In this document: piece after piece, positions 32,239 through 38,536 of the stretch
How the letters are laid out: the number at the start of each line of letters is the position of its first letter
Position numbering within the stretch: the first letter of the stretch is position 1
NCBI RefSeq assembly: GCF_035492835.1
Contig: NZ_DATJIY010000171.1
Span: forward strand, 1-38,536
Direction: 5' to 3'
DNA length: 38,536 nt
Origin: Dinghuibacter sp035492835
Lineage (GTDB): Bacteria > Bacteroidota > Bacteroidia > Chitinophagales > Chitinophagaceae
Translations under genes and position numbers: made by a program
The notes under the pieces: model-generated
Told to the model about the DNA's origin: nothing
Databases searched by the model: none
The model's input: the letters and a program-made list of their open reading frames with translations, nothing else

Positions 32239-32351
32239 GGGGCCCTCCCGTGGTCAACGGCGCCCGGATACCGCATCCAGAGCGACTTCCCGGCTGGCGG
32301 CATCGGTTTTGGCAATAGGGGGTAACCGCGCACTTAAAGCGCGGGCCTTTT
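32239..32351 (+). promoter_or_regulatory. Upstream region or leader of the kdp operon
   Basis: This GC-rich stretch has no ORF. A hairpin, CCGCGC (32326-32331) with GCGCGG (32339-32344), precedes GCCTTTTAT just before the first start codon. This could act as an attenuator or block the start region. I see no TAnnTTTG element and no match to a riboswitch I know, so the promoter remains unplaced. Confidence 0.35.
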
Positions 32352-32435
32352 ATGATGACTGTCATTTTGCTGCTCGTGGGCCTGATTTGCTTCTGGCTCT
32401 TCTTTGCGTCCATCGATTACTTTGAAAAAATCTGA
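32352..32435 (+). CDS. 27-aa membrane micro-peptide at the head of the kdp operon
   Basis: ATG 32352 (or the adjacent ATG 32355) opens MMTVILLLVGLICFWLFFAS, then IDYFEKI. It is a single hydrophobic helix with an acidic and aromatic tail. It is too short for standard gene callers. The stop is 4 nt before kdpF, as in a translated operon, and the frame is a well-formed transmembrane segment, which supports a real gene. I recall similar micro-ORFs before kdpF in other Bacteroidota, but cannot verify this. A role as an extra Kdp-associated peptide, next to KdpF, is inference. Confidence 0.6.
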   Translation: MMTVILLLVGLICFWLFFASIDYFEKI

Positions 32436-32439
32436 CACC

Positions 32440-32520
32440 ATGATCCTGGCACTCTTTATCCTGTCGATAGCGGTGTTCCTGTACCTGCTATACGTACTGA
32501 TCAAACCGGAAAAATTTTAA
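32440..32520 (+). CDS. kdpF: K+-transporting ATPase subunit KdpF
   Basis: This 26-aa single-helix peptide reads MILALFILSIAVFLYLLYVL, then IKPEKF. The ending I-x-PE-x-F and the position right before kdpA match KdpF, the lipid-like stabiliser of the KdpFABC complex. It starts 4 nt after the micro-peptide stop and ends 9 nt before kdpA. Confidence 0.88.
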   Translation: MILALFILSIAVFLYLLYVLIKPEKF

Positions 32521-32529
32521 ACGACTTCT

Positions 32530-34245
32530 ATGTTTACCGAACTGACCGGCGTCATCGCCACTTTTTTGCTCATCATCCTCCTGGCCTACCCCCTGGGCCG
32601 GTACGTCGCCCGGATGTTCGCCGGCGAGCGGACGTTCCTGGACTTCCTGGCGCCCCTGGAAGGATTTATTTTCCGGGCCAGCGGGATCGACCCTCACCGG
32701 AAGATGGACTGGAAGGAATTCCTGAAGGCAATGCTGACCATCAACCTGTTGTGGTTCGTGTACGCCTTCTTTATGTTCCTTTTCCAGTCGCACCTGCCCC
32801 TGAACCCGGACGGGAACCCCGACATGACCCCCGACCTCAGCTTCAACACGGCGATCAGCTTCGTGGTGAACTGTAACCTACAGGACTATTCCGGGGAAAG
32901 CGGCCTGACCTATCTGACACAACTGTTCGTCATCACCTTCCTGCAGTTTGTAAGCGCAGCGACGGGGATTGCGTGTTTGATTGCCGTTTTCAATGGACTA
33001 AAAGAAAAGACAACCAATAATTTAGGGAACTTCTGGGCGATCTTCGTCAAAACCATCACCCGGTTGCTGCTGCCGCTGTCCATCGTGGTAGCCATTATCC
33101 TGGCGTTTAACGGTACCCCCACCAGTTATGCGGGGAAAGACACCATCACGACCGTCCAGGGCGATACCGTCCAGGTATCGCGTGGGCCGGCAGCCGGCAT
33201 GATCGCCATCAAGCACCTCGGCACCAACGGGGGTGGCTGGTTCGGCGCCAACTCGGCCCATCCGCTGGAGAATCCCAACTATTTCACCAATATGGTGGAG
33301 CTGGTCACTCAGTGCCTCATACCGTTTGCGATGGTCTTCGCATTGGGCTTTTATATAAAACGTAAAAAACTCGCTTACGTCATCTTCGGGGTAATGACGG
33401 TGGGGTTCCTTTGTCTGGTGATCCCCACCATTATCACCGAAATACATGGCAACCCGCTCATAGCGCATATGGGCATCGCCCAGCCCAATGGGGCCACCGA
33501 GGGTAAGGAGGCCCGTTTCGGGGCCGCGGCCTCGGGCTTCTGGAGTATTCTGACAACGGTCATCTCCACGGGCTCGGTCAACTCCATGCACGATAGCTCC
33601 ATGGCCATGTCAGGATTGATGCAATTGCTGGCGATGCTGGTCAATGGCTTCTACGGAGGCTGCGGGGTGGGTCTGCTGAACTACTACATCTATATCATCA
33701 TCACCGTCTTTATCGCTGGTTTGATGGTGGGCCGCACGCCCGAGTTCCTCGGCCATAAGGTAGAGGCCCGGGAGGTCAAGATCGCTGCGCTCGTGACGCT
33801 GCTCAGCGCGTTTATCATCAAGGGCGGCACGGCGCTGGCGTCGTACTATTTCGTCTATCATCCGAATATCGGTTGGGCGGTCAAGCCGTCGGCCTGGCTG
33901 AACAACCCGAGCTACCACGGTTTCTCCGAGATGCTCTACCAGTACACTTCATCCAACGCCAATAACGGGAGCGGGTTCGAAGGGCTGGCGGACAATAACC
34001 CCTTCTGGAACATCACGGCCGGTCTGGCGATGATCCTGGGTCGCTTCCTGCCCATCATCGGGCCGGTCGCCATCGCGGGTTTGCTCGCCCGGAAGAAGTA
34101 CGTGCCCGAATCCGCCGGTACGCTCCGCGTTGACTCGTACACCTTCGGGGCTACCACGTTTGCCGTAATCGTCATCATTACCGCCCTGTCGTATTTCCCG
34201 CCGCTGGCGCTCGGGCCGATCGCGGAATACCTGGGTATGCATTAA
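32530..34245 (+). CDS. kdpA: K+-transporting ATPase subunit A (KdpA)
   Basis: This 571-aa channel-like subunit binds and conducts K+ in the KdpFABC pump. It belongs to the K+ channel superfamily with four repeated pore loops. The selectivity-filter loops are visible as NTAISFVVNCNLQDYSGESG, HLGTNGGGWFGANSAHPLEN and STGSVNSMHDSSMAMSGLMQ, plus the NNGSGFEGL loop. About ten membrane helices, and length right for the family (about 560-580 aa). It starts 9 nt after kdpF. A GC-rich hairpin separates it from kdpB. Confidence 0.97.
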   Translation: MFTELTGVIATFLLIILLAYPLGRYVARMFAGERTFLDFLAPLEGFIFRASGIDPHRKMDWKEFLKAMLTINLLWFVYAFFMFLFQSHLPLNPDGNPDMTPDLSFNTAISFVVNCNLQDYSGESGLTYLTQLFVITFLQFVSAATGIACLIAVFNGLKEKTTNNLGNFWAIFVKTITRLLLPLSIVVAIILAFNGTPTSYAGKDTITTVQGDTVQVSRGPAAGMIAIKHLGTNGGGWFGANSAHPLENPNYFTNMVELVTQCLIPFAMVFALGFYIKRKKLAYVIFGVMTVGFLCLVIPTIITEIHGNPLIAHMGIAQPNGATEGKEARFGAAASGFWSILTTVISTGSVNSMHDSSMAMSGLMQLLAMLVNGFYGGCGVGLLNYYIYIIITVFIAGLMVGRTPEFLGHKVEAREVKIAALVTLLSAFIIKGGTALASYYFVYHPNIGWAVKPSAWLNNPSYHGFSEMLYQYTSSNANNGSGFEGLADNNPFWNITAGLAMILGRFLPIIGPVAIAGLLARKKYVPESAGTLRVDSYTFGATTFAVIVIITALSYFPPLALGPIAEYLGMH

Positions 34246-34250
34246 AACGA

Positions 34251-34269
34251 GCGCGCCCGCTGGGCGCGC
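34251..34269 (+). other. Perfect GC hairpin between kdpA and kdpB
   Basis: GCGCGCCC (34251-34258), a 3-nt loop and GGGCGCGC (34262-34269) form an 8-bp stem, all G-C pairs, 5 nt after the kdpA stop and 12 nt before the kdpB ATG. Followed by AAAATC, not T, so it is no intrinsic terminator. Confidence 0.6.
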
Positions 34270-34281
34270 AAAATCAGAAAT

Positions 34282-36327
34282 ATGAAACGCTCATCTGCAT
34301 TATTCCCCCGTGAACTGGTCGCCTCCGCGCTGAAGCAATCGTTCGTCAAACTCAGCCCGCGCGTCATGGCGCGGAACCCGGTGATGTTCACGGTGTATAT
34401 AGGTACCATCATCATGCTGGCCGTTTGTATCTGGATCGGCATGGGTGAAAAGAGCCAGGGCAGCCTGGTCTACAACATCGTCATCTTTGCCGTCCTCTTC
34501 ATCACCCTGCTCTTCGCCAACTTCGCCGAGGCTATCGCCGAGGCCAGGGGGAAGGCACAGGCCGACTCCCTGCGCAAAACACGGGAAGACACCCCGGCCA
34601 AAAAGGTGGCCGCCGTCGGCGACATCTTCTTGAATGAAGTGCAGGTTATTCCCAGCAGCCAGCTCCGCAAAGGCGACGTTTTCCTGGCGGAAGCCGGAGA
34701 CATCATCCCCATGGACGGTGAAATCATCGAGGGTCTGGCAACCATCGATGAAAGCGCCATCACTGGTGAATCCGCTCCGGTCATCAGGGAATCGGGAGGC
34801 GACAAGTCTTCCGTTACCGGTGGCACCAAAGTACTCAGCGACCGGATCAAAGTCCGGGTCACCACGAACCCCGGCGAAAGCTTCCTGGACCAGATGATCG
34901 CGCTGGTGGAAGGCGCGAGCCGTCAGAAGACGCCCAACGAGATCGCGCTGACGATCCTGCTGGCCTGTTTCACGCTCATCTTCCTGATCGTGGTGGTCAC
35001 GCTGAAACCCTTTGCCGACTACGCCGGTACGCCGATCACTATCGCCGCCTTCGTGTCGCTCTATGTATGCCTGATCCCGACGACCATCGGCGGGCTGCTG
35101 AGCGCCATTGGTATCGCGGGGATGGACCGTGCCCTCCGCGCCAATGTCATCACCAAGAGCGGGAAGGCCGTGGAGACCGCGGGCGACCTGGATACCTTGT
35201 TGCTCGACAAAACGGGTACCATAACCATCGGGAACCGGAAAGCCACGCATTTCTGGCCCGCGCCCGGGGTTCACAAGCATACCTTCATCGAATCCAGTGT
35301 GCTGGCTTCCATGGCCGACGAGACACCCGAGGGCCGCTCCATCATCGAGCTGGCAACGGCCGGGGGGATGGCGATGCCGGGGGCTTCATCCGACGCGCGT
35401 TTTATCCCCTTCAGCGCCGAGACGCGCAGCAGCGGCGTCGATCTGAACGGGGGCGTGCGCATCCGCAAGGGCGCCTATGACGCCATCCGCGGGATCGTCG
35501 AGAAGAACGGAAACGCCTTCCCGTCCGAAACCCAGCAAAAGGTCCAGGAGATCGCTTCCAATGGGGGCACGCCACTGGTCGTGAGCCGCGACGGTGTCGC
35601 CCAGGGCGTCATCGAGCTCCAGGACATCATCAAGCCGGGCATCCAGGAACGCTTCCAGCGCCTGCGCAAGATGGGCGTCAAGACCGTCATGGTCACCGGG
35701 GACAATCCCCTGACGGCCCGTTTTATCGCCGAAAAGGCCGGGGTGGACGACTTCATCGCCGAAGCGAAACCCCAGGACAAGATGGACTACATCAAAAAGG
35801 AACAGATGGGCGGTAAGCTCGTGGCGATGATGGGCGACGGGACCAACGATGCCCCCGCGCTGGCCCAGGCCGACGTTGGTGTCGCGATGAACAGCGGCAC
35901 CCAGGCGGCCAAGGAGGCGGGCAACATGGTGGACCTGGACAACGACCCCACCAAGCTGATCGAGATCGTGGAAATCGGCAAGCAGTTGCTGATGACACGC
36001 GGCACGCTGACCACGTTCTCGATCGCCAACGACGTGGCCAAATATTTCGCGATCGTGCCGGCGCTCTTCGTGCTGTCGATACCGTCGCTGAGCGCGCTCA
36101 ACATCATGGGGCTGAAGAGCCCGGAAAGCGCGATCCTGAGTGCGGTGATCTTCAACGCCCTCATCATCCCTATCCTGATCCCGCTCGCTCTCAGGGGCGT
36201 GGCCTATAAGCCGATCGGCGCCAGCGCGCTGCTTCGACGGAATTTGCTGATCTACGGCATCGGCGGCATCATCGCCCCCTTTATCGGGATCAAGCTGATC
36301 GATTTGATCCTTGCACTTTTTATGTAA
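34282..36327 (+). CDS. kdpB: K+-transporting ATPase subunit B (KdpB)
   Basis: This 681-aa P-type ATPase supplies the energy for K+ uptake. The phosphorylated Asp309 is in LLLDKTGTIT. The actuator motif TGES is in AITGESAPVI, and the nucleotide and hinge region is in MVTGDNPLTA and MMGDGTNDAPALAQADVGVA. The N-terminus, with PRVMARNPVMFTVYIGTIIM, and the membrane segment LIPTTIGGLLSAIGIAGMDR are KdpB-specific. The serine that in E. coli lies in the TGES motif and is phosphorylated for inhibition (S162) has a counterpart here. Length is right. It follows kdpA by 36 nt and precedes kdpC by 10. Confidence 0.97.
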   Translation: MKRSSALFPRELVASALKQSFVKLSPRVMARNPVMFTVYIGTIIMLAVCIWIGMGEKSQGSLVYNIVIFAVLFITLLFANFAEAIAEARGKAQADSLRKTREDTPAKKVAAVGDIFLNEVQVIPSSQLRKGDVFLAEAGDIIPMDGEIIEGLATIDESAITGESAPVIRESGGDKSSVTGGTKVLSDRIKVRVTTNPGESFLDQMIALVEGASRQKTPNEIALTILLACFTLIFLIVVVTLKPFADYAGTPITIAAFVSLYVCLIPTTIGGLLSAIGIAGMDRALRANVITKSGKAVETAGDLDTLLLDKTGTITIGNRKATHFWPAPGVHKHTFIESSVLASMADETPEGRSIIELATAGGMAMPGASSDARFIPFSAETRSSGVDLNGGVRIRKGAYDAIRGIVEKNGNAFPSETQQKVQEIASNGGTPLVVSRDGVAQGVIELQDIIKPGIQERFQRLRKMGVKTVMVTGDNPLTARFIAEKAGVDDFIAEAKPQDKMDYIKKEQMGGKLVAMMGDGTNDAPALAQADVGVAMNSGTQAAKEAGNMVDLDNDPTKLIEIVEIGKQLLMTRGTLTTFSIANDVAKYFAIVPALFVLSIPSLSALNIMGLKSPESAILSAVIFNALIIPILIPLALRGVAYKPIGASALLRRNLLIYGIGGIIAPFIGIKLIDLILALFM

Positions 36328-36337
36328 AAAACTTTTT

Positions 36338-36904
36338 ATGAAAAAATATATTCTCCCATCCCTGCGATTGACCCTTGTGCTGCTGGTCATCTGCTGCCTG
36401 GTCTATCCGCTCCTGATCGCGGCGGTCGGGCGGCTGACACCCGGGCAGGGCAACGGCAAAACGGTCACCTTGAACGGAAAGGTAGTGGGCTATGACAACA
36501 TCGGTCAGAAATTCACCGACGACAAATATTTCTGGAGCCGCCCTTCGGCCGTCGGCTATAATGCCGCCGGCAGCGCGGGCAGCAACAAGGGGCCTTCCAA
36601 CCCCGACTACCTGAAGGACGTCCAGGCGCACATCGACACCTTTATGGTGCACAACCCCGGCGTCAACAAGGCCGACATCCCCGCGGAGCTCGTGACCTAT
36701 TCCGGTAGCGGGCTCGACCCAGACCTGTCGCCAGACGGCGCCTACATCCAGGTCAAACGGATAGCCGCCGTGCGGCACCTGTCCGAAGCCACCGTACGTG
36801 ACCTCGTCAATCAACATATAAAAGGCCCCTTCCTGGGGTTGTTCGGTCCCTCGACCGTGAACGTGCTTGCTTTGAATGTTTCATTGGACACTTTAAAACC
36901 TTAA
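36338..36904 (+). CDS. kdpC: K+-transporting ATPase subunit C (KdpC)
   Basis: This 188-aa subunit has one N-terminal helix (LRLTLVLLVICCLVYPLLIA) and a soluble periplasmic domain. Family motifs are GQKFTDDKYFWSRPSAVGYN, AAGSAGSNKGPSNPDYLKDV, SGSGLDPDLSPDGAYIQVKR, and LVNQHIKGPFLGLFGPSTVN followed by VLALN. I chose ATG 36338 (MKKYILPSLRLTL) since the in-frame upstream extension overlaps kdpB. KdpC is essential for pump assembly; its precise role is debated. The next gene starts 6 nt later, in the same operon. Confidence 0.96.
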   Translation: MKKYILPSLRLTLVLLVICCLVYPLLIAAVGRLTPGQGNGKTVTLNGKVVGYDNIGQKFTDDKYFWSRPSAVGYNAAGSAGSNKGPSNPDYLKDVQAHIDTFMVHNPGVNKADIPAELVTYSGSGLDPDLSPDGAYIQVKRIAAVRHLSEATVRDLVNQHIKGPFLGLFGPSTVNVLALNVSLDTLKP

Positions 36905-36910
36905 ACGCTT

Positions 36911-38437
36911 ATGAGGAAGACTATTATCCTTTTCTCGGCATTCTTTGTCGCAGGCACCGCCTTCGGGCAAGATTTGGCAACAAACAACCCGGTGGCCGGG
37001 GGTGCGGCGACGCCCTCCCCTGCCAGGCCGTCCGGCTTCTTCAGCTGGCTGCACCATTCCAAAGACACGACTGGCATCGAAGCCAAGCCGAAGGCGTCCG
37101 ACCCGTTCGCCTTCGGCGACTTCTCCTGGCTCAACGGGACCAGCCGCAAGACGACACCGCCGGCCTTCGACTCCAAGTACTTCACCGGTGACGTGACGTT
37201 CGACCTGAACTACACGCACTCCTACAATTCTCCCATCGACAACACCGTGGTCGGCTCCACGGCGCTGGCGCGGGACAACGAGCTCCAGCTCTCGTTCATG
37301 GGTTTTGGCGGGGACATCCACTACGGCAACATCCGCGGACGTGTGATGATGCAGTTCGGGACACGCTCTACGGTGGTGCCTCGCAACGACGGCAGCTCCT
37401 ACAAGGGACAGTACGACCTGCAGACCATCTACCGGTACATCAGCGAGGCGTACGCCGGTTATCACTGGGACGTATGGCACGGGATCAACCTCGACGCCGG
37501 TATCTTCATGTCCTACATCGGGTTGTTCTCGTATAACAACTTCGAGAACTGGGGCTACCAGCCCTCGTACACCTCGGACAACACGCCCTGGTTCTTCAAC
37601 GGGTTGCGTCTCCAGACTTTCCCCACCGACAAGCTGAAGGTCGAATTCTGGCTGGTCAACGGCTGGCAGAGCTACGGGATGTTTAACCGCAGCCCGGGCA
37701 TCGGGGTGTCGATTTACTACCGGCCCAAGGAAACCGTGGACTATGTGTTCAACAACTACTATGGCAAGGACGACGAAGGCGCCCCCGGCCGTCTCCGTTT
37801 CCACTCCGACAACAGCTACCAATTGCGGTACGTCAACCACAAACAAGGCTTTATCACCAAAGCGGCTTTCTCGCTTACCGGCGACCTGGGCTTTGAAAGC
37901 GGGGATGGTGTGAGCCCCTTTGGCAAGAAGACCAATTCGGCCGGCGTCCGCCTGCCCTCGCAGAACTTCATCAGCGGGATGGTCTACAACCGGCTTTGGT
38001 TCGGCGAGAAACAAAAATGGGCCTGGACCATCGGCGGCGGCTATATGCACAACCCCGGTCAGTACCTGGTGCTGGCGCCCACCGGCTATGCCGATACGCT
38101 GTACCAACAGCAGACCGGCCCGGGCTCTACCTTTAACGCGTGGGATGGGTCGACCTCGATCGACTATATGCCCGCGCAGAACCTCACGCTGAAGTTCGAG
38201 TTCGTTCACCGCAAGGTGGTCAACATCGGCGCGGCGCCCGGCACTACCCCGCTTACCGGTTATTTCGCCGGACACGGAGGCGTCACCGGACCCACCGGTT
38301 ACACCAACACCGGGCAGTACACGTATACTTCCAGCGGGGCTTCGGTCGCGCCGCCTCTCAGCGCCATGGGGGGATGGATGCCGGACCTGGTACCACAGGA
38401 GAACCGGATTATATTGGCTCTGTTGGTGAGATTTTAA
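36911..38437 (+). CDS. Outer-membrane beta-barrel porin (BBP2/OmpL-like) in the kdp operon
   Basis: The protein has 508 aa with a signal peptide (TIILFSAFFVAGTAFGQ). A Pro/Ala/Ser-rich leader (about residues 20-75) precedes a large barrel of alternating strands: DVTFDLNYTHSYNSPIDNTV, IHYGNIRGRVMMQFGTRSTV, YISEAYAGYHWDVWHGINLD, IYYRPKETVDYVFNNYYGKD. It ends in ILALLVRF, a C-terminal Phe typical of outer-membrane barrels. The fold resembles the putative beta-barrel porin-2 group. It begins 6 nt after kdpC and sits before kdpD, so it is probably co-regulated by K+ limitation and may let K+ through the outer membrane (inference). Confidence 0.85.
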   Translation: MRKTIILFSAFFVAGTAFGQDLATNNPVAGGAATPSPARPSGFFSWLHHSKDTTGIEAKPKASDPFAFGDFSWLNGTSRKTTPPAFDSKYFTGDVTFDLNYTHSYNSPIDNTVVGSTALARDNELQLSFMGFGGDIHYGNIRGRVMMQFGTRSTVVPRNDGSSYKGQYDLQTIYRYISEAYAGYHWDVWHGINLDAGIFMSYIGLFSYNNFENWGYQPSYTSDNTPWFFNGLRLQTFPTDKLKVEFWLVNGWQSYGMFNRSPGIGVSIYYRPKETVDYVFNNYYGKDDEGAPGRLRFHSDNSYQLRYVNHKQGFITKAAFSLTGDLGFESGDGVSPFGKKTNSAGVRLPSQNFISGMVYNRLWFGEKQKWAWTIGGGYMHNPGQYLVLAPTGYADTLYQQQTGPGSTFNAWDGSTSIDYMPAQNLTLKFEFVHRKVVNIGAAPGTTPLTGYFAGHGGVTGPTGYTNTGQYTYTSSGASVAPPLSAMGGWMPDLVPQENRIILALLVRF

Positions 38438-38442
38438 TAAAC

Positions 38443-38482
38443 AGGTGGGCCGCGGCTTTGGCTGCGGTCCACCTCAATTTTT
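38443..38482 (+). terminator. Hairpin between the kdp porin and kdpD, possible attenuator
   Basis: An 11-bp stem (38443-38453 with 38464-38474, one G-T pair) with a 10-nt loop is followed by CAATTTTT. It lies 5 nt after the porin stop and 8 nt before the kdpD ATG. It may end most transcripts and leave kdpD at a lower level. Confidence 0.65.
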
Positions 38483-38489
38483 GCTTGGT

Positions 38490-38536
38490 ATGCCAAACGA
38501 TCCCAGCGCGCAACACTTTTTGGAGCTCATCCGCCG
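38490..38536 (+). CDS. kdpD: Sensor histidine kinase KdpD, N-terminal fragment
   Basis: Only 15 codons are present: MPNDPSAQHFLELIR, and the window ends in the next codons. The SAQHFLELIRR start matches, as I recall it, the N-terminus of Bacteroidota KdpD just before the KdpD sensor domain, and the position directly after kdpFABC and its porin supports this. KdpD senses K+ limitation and phosphorylates KdpE. The fragment is too short to check any domain. Confidence 0.7.
   Translation, partial: MPNDPSAQHFLELIR

Noticed and set aside
32239..32351. FMN-like or c-di-AMP-like riboswitch before kdp
   Set aside because: A stretch resembling the FMN fragment (TTCCCGGCTGGCGG) is present, but the other conserved FMN segments are missing, and the c-di-AMP core could not be found.

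Overview
The window looks like a chromosomal core region of a GC-rich (about 60% G+C by eye) member of the Bacteroidota, most likely family Chitinophagaceae. The grounds are Bacteroidota-type promoters (-7 element TAnnTTTG, in places with a TTG element about 19-20 bp upstream), almost no Shine-Dalgarno sequences, signal peptides ending in AQ, and proteins with a clear Bacteroidota character: a DUF2795-type protein, a Tgt without zinc cysteines, deoxynucleoside kinase, a mitochondrial-type citrate synthase and BBP2-like barrels. The species assignment is inference. I see no tRNA, rRNA, CRISPR array, insertion sequence or prophage.

Layout. 1-4.4 kb: tail of a C4 zinc-ribbon protein, a frameshifted mini-ORF, a secreted TPR protein, recN and fabI. 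4.5-8.9 kb: a DUF2795 protein, a LolD-like ATPase, the leftward operon gatC / ABC ATPase / cobalamin adenosyltransferase, then trpS and a deoxynucleoside kinase. 8.9-13.7 kb: pckA (leftward) divergent from an aminopeptidase P gene across an AT-rich, dyad-rich intergenic region, then pssA, purS and rsmI. 13.8-19.1 kb: a PepSY-like secreted protein, an M1 metallopeptidase overlapping a GT39-like membrane glycosyltransferase gene, which itself overlaps convergent amtB. 19.2-22.9 kb: an orphan NarL/LuxR response regulator, rsmG and a GT2 glycosyltransferase (leftward), divergent from tgt. 22.9-26.6 kb: an LptF/LptG-type permease, citrate synthase, a half-size EamA transporter and a carboxypeptidase-regulatory-domain protein. 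26.6-32.2 kb, all leftward: three paralogous small outer-membrane barrel genes, one frameshifted, then a giant AsmA-like protein and a YdeI/OmdA-like protein. 32.3 kb to the end: a K+-uptake operon (27-aa membrane peptide, kdpF, kdpA, kdpB, kdpC, a BBP2-like porin, and the first codons of kdpD).

Most genes are ordinary housekeeping genes. The more unusual material is in gene architecture and small elements. An amtB terminator hairpin lies inside the coding sequence of the converging glycosyltransferase gene. Several promoters sit 6-7 nt from the start codon and predict leaderless mRNAs, and two promoter-like elements use the TAA stop of the preceding gene. The barrel paralog cluster contains a G-run frameshift. 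The kdp operon carries an extra 27-codon membrane peptide at its head and a porin between kdpC and kdpD, with hairpins at the kdpA/kdpB and porin/kdpD junctions. I did not find a convincing new multi-gene system; the kdp micro-peptide with porin and the barrel paralog cluster are the best candidates.
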